The notes under the pieces: generated by a model
The model's input: only the letters and a program-made list of their open reading frames with translations
Databases searched by the model: none
Told to the model about the DNA's origin: nothing
Assembly: GCA_964502735.1 (NCBI GenBank)
Contig: CAZCYD010000041.1
Coordinates: 1 to 26,909 of the forward strand
Length of the DNA: 26,909 nt
Direction: 5' to 3'
DNA from: JACKAN01 sp964502735
GTDB lineage: Bacteria; Bdellovibrionota; Bdellovibrionia; Bdellovibrionales; UBA1609
Program-made: the position numbers and the translations under genes
Shown: piece after piece, positions 8,422 through 14,530 of the stretch
How the letters are laid out: every line of letters starts with the position of its first letter
Numbering within the stretch: position 1 is the stretch's first letter

Positions 8422-9432
8422 ATGAAAAAAAGAATTTTAGTCGTCGCTCCTGGTAGAGGCACATACACCAAAGAAACCCTGGGTTATCTTAAAAAGTTTC
8501 CAAAAAACATTATAAGTTTTGTTGAAGATTTTGATAAGTGGCGCAGACAAGCACAAGAACTGAGTGTGACAGATCTTGACTCCTCACCTCAATTTAAAAA
8601 TCATGTCCACACCAAAGGCGAAAATGCGAGTGTGTTAATTTTTGCTTGTTCCCTGGCGGATTTTTTAAATCTCGACCAAGAAAAATACGAAGTTGTCGCC
8701 ATAACAGGAAACTCTATGGGATGGTATACGGCTTTGGTATTGGCCTCTGCACTCGATATTCATGGCGGTTACCAAGTGATAAACACCATGGGCTCTATGA
8801 TGAAAACCCAAATTATTGGTGGTCAAATTATTTACCCTATAACCCATGAAGATTGGACTTACTCTCATGAAGTTCGCAACCTTGTTTTAGATTTGATCAA
8901 CAAATGTAACCAACAAAATAAGGGCCTGGTGTATCCCTCCATTTACTTAGGTGGGTATCTCGTAATAGGTGGAAATCAAGAGGGATTAGGTTGGTTAATG
9001 AAGGCCCTTCCCCCCAAGGAGCACTTTCCCTTTCAACTCATAAACCATGCGGCCTTTCACACCCCTCTTTTGCGTTCAACATCTGAAAAGGCCTTTCAAG
9101 TGCTATCTTCAGATTTATTTAGATCTCCAATGATTCCCTTAATAGATGGGCGAGGGCATATCTGGAACCCTTTCTCCAGCCATCCTCTAGATATTTACAA
9201 CTACACATTAGGACATCAGGTTGTGGAGCCCTACGATTTTACTGCAGCAATCACTGTAGGCATAAAAGAATTCGCTCCCGACCAAGTTGTTTTGCTCGGC
9301 CCAGGAAATACCCTTGGGGGGGCTGTTGGGCAAATTCTTGTAAATGAGAAATGGAGAGGCCTCTCTTCAAAAAGTGAGTTTCAAACTTTACAAAAACAAA
9401 TGCCATTTCTACATTCCATAGACCTTCGCTAA
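8422..9432 (+). CDS. FabD-like acyltransferase lacking the carboxylate-binding Arg
   Basis: 336 residues with the malonyl-CoA:ACP transacylase fold. The nucleophile elbow is G-N-S-M-G-W at 96-101 (Ser98; usual form G-H-S-x-G-E). The catalytic His is H213 in N-H-A-A-F-H-T-P-L, and the closing L-L-G-P-G-N-T-L-G is at 291-299. A gapless comparison from the elbow with E. coli FabD, recalled from memory, puts Met123 where FabD has the Arg that binds the malonyl carboxylate. The His and Glu around the Ser are also changed (Asn97, Trp101). A Ser/His acyltransferase for a substrate without a free carboxylate is therefore more likely than a housekeeping FabD. It follows the E1 fusion gene across the repeat array, so branched or other acyl groups made through E1 are possible substrates (inference). 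Confidence 0.75.
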   Translation: MKKRILVVAPGRGTYTKETLGYLKKFPKNIISFVEDFDKWRRQAQELSVTDLDSSPQFKNHVHTKGENASVLIFACSLADFLNLDQEKYEVVAITGNSMGWYTALVLASALDIHGGYQVINTMGSMMKTQIIGGQIIYPITHEDWTYSHEVRNLVLDLINKCNQQNKGLVYPSIYLGGYLVIGGNQEGLGWLMKALPPKEHFPFQLINHAAFHTPLLRSTSEKAFQVLSSDLFRSPMIPLIDGRGHIWNPFSSHPLDIYNYTLGHQVVEPYDFTAAITVGIKEFAPDQVVLLGPGNTLGGAVGQILVNEKWRGLSSKSEFQTLQKQMPFLHSIDLR

Positions 9433-9455
9433 CACCCAAATCTTTGAAACCAACC

Positions 9456-9637
9456 AAATGCACGGATAAAATGTGTCGAGATTTTCTCAATTGATCCCCT
9501 TCTGCAAATTTGGACCTCCGGCAAGCGTGAAGCGTTCGCAGCCAAAGGCTGCGATGCCGGTGAGGGCAGGAGCCCGTGTCTAAATTTGCAGAAGGGGATC
9601 AATTGAGAAAATCTCGACACATTTTATCCGCGCATTT
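9456..9637. repeat. Long inverted-repeat element 1 (56-bp arms)
   Basis: Left arm 9456-9511 and right arm 9582-9637 are complementary over 56 bp with one mismatch. The 70-base centre holds its own hairpins: CGCAGCC-AAA-GGCTGCG inside a CCGGC/GCCGG pair. The motif ATTTTCTCAA begins 25 bases into the arm. It is related to the element at 10232-10393, which has the same layout but largely different arm sequence. It lies between the acyltransferase gene and the structured noncoding stretch. No transposase ORF lies inside. Confidence 0.9.
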
Positions 9638-9683
9638 AAGAATCAAGTTCCCAGAGAGAGACATTTTTAGATTCAAAGTGAGC

Positions 9684-9948
9684 CAGAAACTCTCTTCTTA
9701 TTGCCGCAAATTATGCGCTGCGCTAACATATCACTAAGTGGTGGACACAATCTGAATTTGCAAGCCGCTAAAAGGCTCAAGCCGCCACCTAGAAGGCATC
9801 ATACCGGTGCCGGAAAAATGAGAGGCCTAAGTAAAAGGCTATCAAGCGAAAGGACTTCGGCTTGAACTTGATAAAGGGGGGTACGTGGATTGCACACCAA
9901 AGGATCGAAATCTCGATCCACCACCAAAGTAAATAGAGAGAGTTTCTG
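9684..9948. other. Unassigned structured noncoding stretch
   Basis: The ends CAGAAACTCTCT (9684-9695) and AGAGAGTTTCTG (9937-9948) are a perfect 12-bp inverted repeat closing about 265 bases. Inside are further pairings: GTGG-T-GG near 9737 with CC-G-CCAC near 9782, GCC/GGC around 9763-9775, and GGATCGA-AATC-TCGATCC at 9902-9919. No credible ORF covers it. It could be a structured RNA of unknown class or a worn mobile remnant. I found no tRNA-like ends, so I do not call it tmRNA. Confidence 0.4.
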
Positions 9949-9989
9949 TTTATTCTACACGATTTTATTTTACACGACATAAAATGATT

Positions 9990-10016
9990 TAAACTTCTAA
10001 CTAAGGAGGTCGATGA
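9990..10016 (+). promoter_or_regulatory. Sigma-28 (FliA)-type promoter of the c-di-GMP RNA
   Basis: TAAACTTC (9990-9997), an 11-base spacer, then GTCGATGA (10009-10016). The known FliA consensus is TAAAGTTT-N11-GCCGATAA; six of eight bases match in each half at exact spacing. Transcription would start near 10023, 22 bases before the aptamer. The direct repeat TACACGA at 9956-9962 and 9971-9977 lies upstream and may be an activator site. Confidence 0.65.
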
Positions 10017-10044
10017 TCTAGAAAACTCACTTCGATGTGAATCC

Positions 10045-10132
10045 TTCCTTTGCTCAAGGCAAACTTTGGGAAACCAAAGGACGCAAAGCTACAGGGGCTA
10101 AGACTTGTTATGCCAGCCAGCTGCCAAAGGAA
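10045..10132 (+). promoter_or_regulatory. c-di-GMP-I (GEMM) aptamer domain
   Basis: P1 is TTCCTTTG (10045-10052) with CAAAGGAA (10125-10132). The core AAGGCAAAC precedes P2, CTTTGG-GAAA-CCAAAG (10064-10079), with its GNRA tetraloop. GGACGCAAAGC follows. P3 carries the tetraloop receptor, GCTAAG (10097-10102) facing TATGCC (10109-10114). AGCT (10087-10090) pairs with AGCT (10119-10122). These are the hallmark parts of class I c-di-GMP riboswitches. The G just before CAAAC fits a c-di-GMP rather than cGAMP variant, but I mapped that position from memory. Confidence 0.88.
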
Positions 10133-10196
10133 CGAAAAGGGCCATTGGGCTAGAGACTTTGGAAGGACGTTATCGAGGAACTCATATCCCTACTGG

Positions 10197-10227
10197 CCCG
10201 CTTGGAATCCCAAGCGGGTTTCTTTTT
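10197..10227 (+). terminator. Intrinsic terminator of the c-di-GMP RNA
   Basis: Stem CCCGCTTGG (10197-10205) with CCAAGCGGG (10210-10218), four-base loop AATC, then TTTCTTTTT (10219-10227). A textbook factor-independent terminator on the plus strand. Confidence 0.93.
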
Positions 10228-10231
10228 GCTC

Positions 10232-10393
10232 AAATCCGTAGAAAAAGTACATAAAAATTTTCTCAACCTCTCTGACCTGTGGGGCTCCGCTGAGCCGGAG
10301 GCGATCACCCGAAGGGTGACAGCGGCGAAGCAGGAGCTGCCCCCACAGGTCAGAGAGGTTGAGAAAATTTTTATGCACTTTTTCTACGGATTT
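10232..10393. repeat. Long inverted-repeat element 2 (53-bp arms)
   Basis: Arms 10232-10284 and 10341-10393 are complementary over 53 bp with one mismatch. The 56-base centre contains TCACCC-GAA-GGGTGA and a CGCTG/CAGCG pair. ATTTTCTCAA begins 25 bases into the arm, as in element 1, and both centres carry GCAGGAG near the right side. It lies between the c-di-GMP RNA terminator and the mltD stop codon, so readthrough from either side would give a very long hairpin. Confidence 0.9.
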
Positions 10394-10398
10394 AACTA

Positions 10399-12060
10399 CT
10401 ACTGAGGAATAACGAGCCGTTTTCCAACAAATAATAAGGATTGATTTTTTAATGAATTTTCTCTGGCTATCTCGGCTACTGAGACACTGTACTTGTCAGC
10501 GATAGTAGAAAGATTTTCTCCAGTTCTAACCACATGCACTGTGACTGAAGGCCCAGACGCCACTTGAAGTTTTTGTCCCACTCGAATGATATTGTGATTT
10601 CTCAGACTGTTCCAATCTTTAAGTTGATCAAGACTGACTCCATACTTTTGAGCTATCAGACTTAAATTCTCTCCTTTTCTGATATAGTGGAATTTGGCAG
10701 AGCCTGTATCGCCATCTGTCTGTTGTTTTTTTGAGGAGCCAGATTTAATTTTTATCTTCTGTCCCACGCGCAAAATAGATCTGTTACTCAACTTATTAAG
10801 CTTCATAATTTGTGAGACGGAAAGGCCATATTTTCTGGCAATTAAGCTTAAGTTCTCTCCCCTTGCCACAGTATGATAGCGACTTGTGGCTTTTGCAGCA
10901 GGCCCTTTTGATGAAGAGCCCGATACAGAGGCCGCCACAACCCTATAGTTATTGCCTCTATCTGGAACTTTTAATCTTTGCCCCACTCGAATAAAAGACC
11001 GACGTCCCAAGTTGTTAAGATTTCTCAATGTTGAAACTGTTGTTCGATGCTTCATAGCTATCCCTGATAAAGTGTCACCACCTCGAACACGATAAAAAAA
11101 GTAATCATTGGGCACATACTTAGGCGCACTCGAATGACTAGCTTCTAACGAGGCCACCGCTTGTTGAGCCATTCCTTTAGGTACGCGAACATATACAGTT
11201 CCTCCAACATTTACAGGAACGTAGTCCGTGCGAAATTTGGGGTTTAGCCTTTTGAGTTCTTTATAGTCCTGCCCTAAATGAACAGCTAACTTTTCTAAAC
11301 TGATAGGTTTAAAAACGGGAATATTGTCGTATGAAAAGGCCTCCATGTACTCAACACTATCAAAGCCATGTTTAATTGGATTTTTCGCTATGATAACAGC
11401 AGCCAGATACTTGGGAACATATTCACGAGTTTCTCTTGGTAGTTGTCGATACTTTGAAAGCTGCCAATAATCTCGCGTTCCATATTTCATGACAAGCCTC
11501 TTAACTCTGTTTTCGCCAGTGTTGTAAGAGGCCAATGCCAAATACCAATCGCCAAACAAATTATACAAGGCCTTCAGGTAGCGAGCCGCCGCCCGAGTGG
11601 AATCTACAGGGTCCATTCTTTCATCTATATAAGGATCAATACGAAGGTCATACCTTTTTCCAGTGGCTCTAATAAATTGCCAATAACCTACGGCTGAAGC
11701 AATACTGTGGGCCGAAGAGCTAAATCCAGACTCCACAATGGGCAAATAAACAAGATCCTCAGGCAGCCCCTCTTCCCTTAAAACCTGTCGCATTAGTGGC
11801 AAATACCGGGTGGATCTTTCTAAATAGCGGTTCATATGTTTGCGTCCTCGACCTTTGTAATAACTCATCCATTTGTTAACCTGTTGGTTCACTACAATGT
11901 CAACGGCTCCATATTCGCTTTCAATTTCTGCAATTTCATTGTTTAGGTTATCGGCCTCAACCATTCCAGATTCATAAGGTGCCTGTGCCATCTGACGCCC
12001 AGTTAATCCCGCACAACCTGTCAATACAAAAGAACAAAATAGAAGCTTCAGTCTTATCAT
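10399..12060 (-). CDS. mltD: MltD-type membrane-bound lytic transglycosylase, four LysM
   Basis: Cleaves peptidoglycan glycan strands, forming 1,6-anhydromuramoyl ends. 553 residues. The lipobox L-T-G-C (13-16) marks an outer-membrane-type lipoprotein. The GH23/SLT domain spans roughly 85-230, with catalytic Glu110 in I-V-E-S-G-F and the A-S-Y-N-T-G-E-N-R-V segment at 177-186. A degenerate LysM-like segment (about 252-294) precedes four clear LysM wall-binding domains near 321-366, 395-438, 457-500 and 507-552, joined by Ser/Gly/Lys linkers. E. coli MltD has two LysM, as I recall, so four is on the high side. GAGAGGAA precedes the ATG. Promoter candidate at 12194-12222. The gene is monocistronic and converges on the c-di-GMP RNA. 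Confidence 0.94.
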   Translation of the reverse strand: MIRLKLLFCSFVLTGCAGLTGRQMAQAPYESGMVEADNLNNEIAEIESEYGAVDIVVNQQVNKWMSYYKGRGRKHMNRYLERSTRYLPLMRQVLREEGLPEDLVYLPIVESGFSSSAHSIASAVGYWQFIRATGKRYDLRIDPYIDERMDPVDSTRAAARYLKALYNLFGDWYLALASYNTGENRVKRLVMKYGTRDYWQLSKYRQLPRETREYVPKYLAAVIIAKNPIKHGFDSVEYMEAFSYDNIPVFKPISLEKLAVHLGQDYKELKRLNPKFRTDYVPVNVGGTVYVRVPKGMAQQAVASLEASHSSAPKYVPNDYFFYRVRGGDTLSGIAMKHRTTVSTLRNLNNLGRRSFIRVGQRLKVPDRGNNYRVVAASVSGSSSKGPAAKATSRYHTVARGENLSLIARKYGLSVSQIMKLNKLSNRSILRVGQKIKIKSGSSKKQQTDGDTGSAKFHYIRKGENLSLIAQKYGVSLDQLKDWNSLRNHNIIRVGQKLQVASGPSVTVHVVRTGENLSTIADKYSVSVAEIARENSLKNQSLLFVGKRLVIPQ

Positions 12061-12171
12061 TAAATTCCTCTCCCAATTTATTCCTAAGAGCCGAAGCCCC
12101 GCTTATTCTTCTTATTATTTTTAATATTTCTTTCTTACAACATCGACTTACGATTTCACATGAGTCTAAAA

Positions 12172-12222
12172 TGTTACAAACAGTGTTACAAATATTATAG
12201 ACCATGCTTAATTAAAACCGAA
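12172..12222 (-). promoter_or_regulatory. Candidate mltD promoter with TGTTACA repeats at the start site
   Basis: On the minus strand a perfect TATAAT (12199 down to 12194) has a weak -35 (TTCGGT, 12222 to 12217) at 17-bp spacing. TGTTACA occurs twice (12172-12178 and 12184-12190, period 12), covering the expected start site near 12187, as a repressor site might. Confidence 0.45.
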
Positions 12223-12253
12223 GCCCAAAGGCCTAACAACTTCATCTTTGGCT
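12211..12253 (-). terminator. Candidate terminator of the bat-slt operon
   Basis: On the minus strand, 28 bases after the slt stop, AGCCAAAG (12253 to 12246) can pair with CTTTGGGCT (12230 to 12222) with one bulge, followed after CCG by TTTTAAT. Weak but well placed; it overlaps the -35 side of the mltD promoter. Confidence 0.4.
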
Positions 12254-12280
12254 AGTCCCAAAGTGTAATTTATGAGAGAT

Positions 12281-14530
12281 CTACCAAATTGGGTCCCTTA
12301 ACTCTAGCTTATTCGCTTCCAGCATCCTGTAAAGTATCAAATTACGCATAACAGCTTTGACATAATAGCTAGTTTCAGACCATGGCAGTTCGTCAATCCA
12401 GATTTCGCTGCGGAAATTAGATGTCTGCCCCACCATTTGCTGGTTTAATGATTCTCTCAGCCGCATCCACTTTCTCATATTGCCAATGCCCACATTATAG
12501 GCAGCCAACGCCAAGGGAAGATGCCCCTCAAAAGCCCTTAAGAGCTGTGATAAGTACGAGCTTCCAAATCTAATGTTCGTTTCAGGATCTACGACATCAT
12601 CTGGTATATTCAGAGGACTTTTTTGAAAACGTTGACTAACCTCCCGAGCCGTTGGGGGCATCAATTGCATAAGCCCAAGTGCTCCAGCTCGACTTTTAGC
12701 ATCCTTTCTAAATGAACTTTCTTGTCTAATCAAAGCCCATATAACGTGACTCTCAAGACCGTTCGACTTTGCATACTTCTCAACATAGACTTTAAACTCT
12801 CTTGGGAAAGCCACACTTAAGTTTCCTAATGTCAGCAAACTTGGATCCTCATCCCAAACCTGATTAAAAGTTGTTATGGCTCTGAAATGATCAAAACTCC
12901 AACTCCACAGATGAGCCATTAACAGCTTAGACTTAGTAAGGTACATCGTCGGCAATAACTTTAACTCCATTTGAGCCTCTTCAAACCAACCAGAACGGAT
13001 CAGCAAATTGGCAATTTCCCAAGCTTTACTTTCATAGTCGGTAAGATGAAGGTGCAGTATCTGCTTTTTTGTATCTTCTTTTTTTAACCAATCTAATCCC
13101 CCACCTTCAATCTCGAATCTGGCTCTTAAACCATAATAAGTAAGAGGGTACTTCTTAAATAATTGATGGCCGATTTCAAGTGATCTCTTTTCATCTAAAG
13201 TTTGCAAACAACGCCACAGCCAGTAGTAAGATGAAACTACAAAATTTGAATTGGGTCTCGAAGCCAATAGTTTTTCAAACTGTGCAGCAGACTCAGAAAA
13301 CTGTCCTAACTGGAAGTAATTTAAACCTAGAAAAAACAGTGATTTTTCGGAAAACTCAGTACCCGCTCCCACTTGAATAGATTTTTCAAATAAAGAAGTC
13401 GCTTCTTTGTAACGAGCAGTATAAATTAAAGACTGAGCCCAAAGAAAATAAGTTTCTGACAACATATCTGCAGACTGCATCTTGTTTACAGCAACGGAGA
13501 AAAACATTGACGCATGGTCGTGATAACCTTTCGAAAATAAATATTTTCCCCACTTTATTAGCAACCCCCAGTCAATTTTTTTAAGATCTTCAAAAATCTT
13601 TTTTTGCAAAGCCACGTACTTAGGATCCTTTTTATCAATAACATTCAGATAAATCTGCAACAACCTCTTCTGAACCTCTTGGGCTCTCTCCCCTGAGGGA
13701 AAGTCCACCAAAATTCTTACTCCATCTTGAACAGCGGGAATAAGGTCCCCAGCAGCCAATGCCACCTTCATCTGTTCAAACATCTGATTCTCTGATTCAG
13801 AAGCTTCCAGCTCAGTTTTCACAACTTTTCGGTCGGTGATATCTTTTGATACAATCAGTTTTTTCTCAACCAGGAGATCCCTTAAACTATTAATTTTTAT
13901 GTTGAGCTCATTATTACTTTTAAGCCGCAAACTGCGATTGAAATATTCGTAAGCCACTTCTGGCTTCTGCTGAAGAAAAGCCAATTCACCTGCTTTCTTT
14001 AAAATATCTGCAAGTTGATCCTGATTCAAATAGGATTGAAGTTCCATTAATTTATCAAACTCAGGCCATGCCCGAGCCCGATCATTTTCCGTGTACCAAT
14101 AAAATAAGGCCGTTCTAGATAATACAAGCTCTAAGGCTAAGTGCTCTCTTTGTCCACCTATCACCCACCAGTCCTTATTTTTATCAACCAAATTCACCCA
14201 GTTTATTAGGTCTTGTGCACCAATAGTTTTTTTGGCTAATCCTTGCCGAGAGCACATCAAGGCCTGAGAAGCTAACCAAGGCCTTAAGCTCTTAACCCGG
14301 CTCTCCAATTGAGCAATTTTCTGCAAGCACTTTTCAAACTGACCACTTAAATAATAGGACTTGACCTGAGCGAGATCACGGGTGGGTTGAGTTAACTTTT
14401 CAATAGCCCCCTCTCCATATTGCCATCTAGGTGCCGACGGCAACTCTGCAACATTCAGTTCTAAAACTCTGACTTTAGCCTCAACAATAGATGCACATAA
14501 GTAAAGACATAAAATTAAAAGTCTAATCAT
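12281..14530 (-). CDS. Slt-type soluble lytic transglycosylase
   Basis: Periplasmic peptidoglycan-cleaving enzyme, 749 residues, with the Slt70 layout: signal peptide (about 1-18, ending I-V-E-A), a long helical TPR-like superhelix (about 50-580), and a C-terminal GH23 domain. Catalytic Glu604 lies in I-R-Q-E-S-S-F-R, followed by G-A-L-G-L-M-Q-L-M-P at 616-625 and A-L-A-A-Y-N-V-G-I-G-N at 674-684, all standard family motifs. Its ATG overlaps the batD stop by eight bases, so it is the last gene of the moxR-bat operon and probably translationally coupled. That linkage suggests the Bat complex and glycan cleavage are produced together, perhaps for envelope remodelling or prey-wall work (inference). 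Confidence 0.93.
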   Translation of the reverse strand: MIRLLILCLYLCASIVEAKVRVLELNVAELPSAPRWQYGEGAIEKLTQPTRDLAQVKSYYLSGQFEKCLQKIAQLESRVKSLRPWLASQALMCSRQGLAKKTIGAQDLINWVNLVDKNKDWWVIGGQREHLALELVLSRTALFYWYTENDRARAWPEFDKLMELQSYLNQDQLADILKKAGELAFLQQKPEVAYEYFNRSLRLKSNNELNIKINSLRDLLVEKKLIVSKDITDRKVVKTELEASESENQMFEQMKVALAAGDLIPAVQDGVRILVDFPSGERAQEVQKRLLQIYLNVIDKKDPKYVALQKKIFEDLKKIDWGLLIKWGKYLFSKGYHDHASMFFSVAVNKMQSADMLSETYFLWAQSLIYTARYKEATSLFEKSIQVGAGTEFSEKSLFFLGLNYFQLGQFSESAAQFEKLLASRPNSNFVVSSYYWLWRCLQTLDEKRSLEIGHQLFKKYPLTYYGLRARFEIEGGGLDWLKKEDTKKQILHLHLTDYESKAWEIANLLIRSGWFEEAQMELKLLPTMYLTKSKLLMAHLWSWSFDHFRAITTFNQVWDEDPSLLTLGNLSVAFPREFKVYVEKYAKSNGLESHVIWALIRQESSFRKDAKSRAGALGLMQLMPPTAREVSQRFQKSPLNIPDDVVDPETNIRFGSSYLSQLLRAFEGHLPLALAAYNVGIGNMRKWMRLRESLNQQMVGQTSNFRSEIWIDELPWSETSYYVKAVMRNLILYRMLEANKLELRDPIW

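Larger units (their letters stand above)
10023..10227 (+). ncRNA. Stand-alone c-di-GMP-I RNA (merRNA-like)
   Basis: A transcript of about 205 bases is predicted between a FliA-type promoter and an intrinsic terminator. It contains a complete GEMM/c-di-GMP-I aptamer (10045-10132) followed by about 65 bases before the terminator. No gene follows in the same direction: the next gene, mltD, is convergent. So this is not an ordinary riboswitch but an independent RNA, as reported for merRNA of Bdellovibrio bacteriovorus, an abundant attack-phase RNA with a c-di-GMP riboswitch fold. Downstream, CTTTGG (10157-10162) can pair with CCAAAG (10124-10129), competing with helix P1, and GGGCCA (10139-10144) can pair with TGGCCC (10194-10199) at the terminator. 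It may act as a c-di-GMP store or sensor. The start is approximate; identity with merRNA is inference. Confidence 0.8.

Noticed and set aside
9684..9948. tmRNA, prompted by codons reading A-N-Y-A-L-R-stop near 9704-9725
   Set aside because: No tRNA-like acceptor ends, no GGTTCGA T-arm in the right place, and the tag would not end in the usual hydrophobic Ala-rich tail.
10013..10021. AGGAGG followed by ATG ATC TAG, a two-codon ORF before the c-di-GMP RNA
   Set aside because: It overlaps the -10 element of the predicted promoter, so it would not be transcribed; the AGGAGG is part of the promoter spacer.
10202..10405. ORFs on both strands across 10190-10405
   Set aside because: They are created by the terminator and the long inverted repeat; the mirrored peptides reflect the palindrome, not coding.
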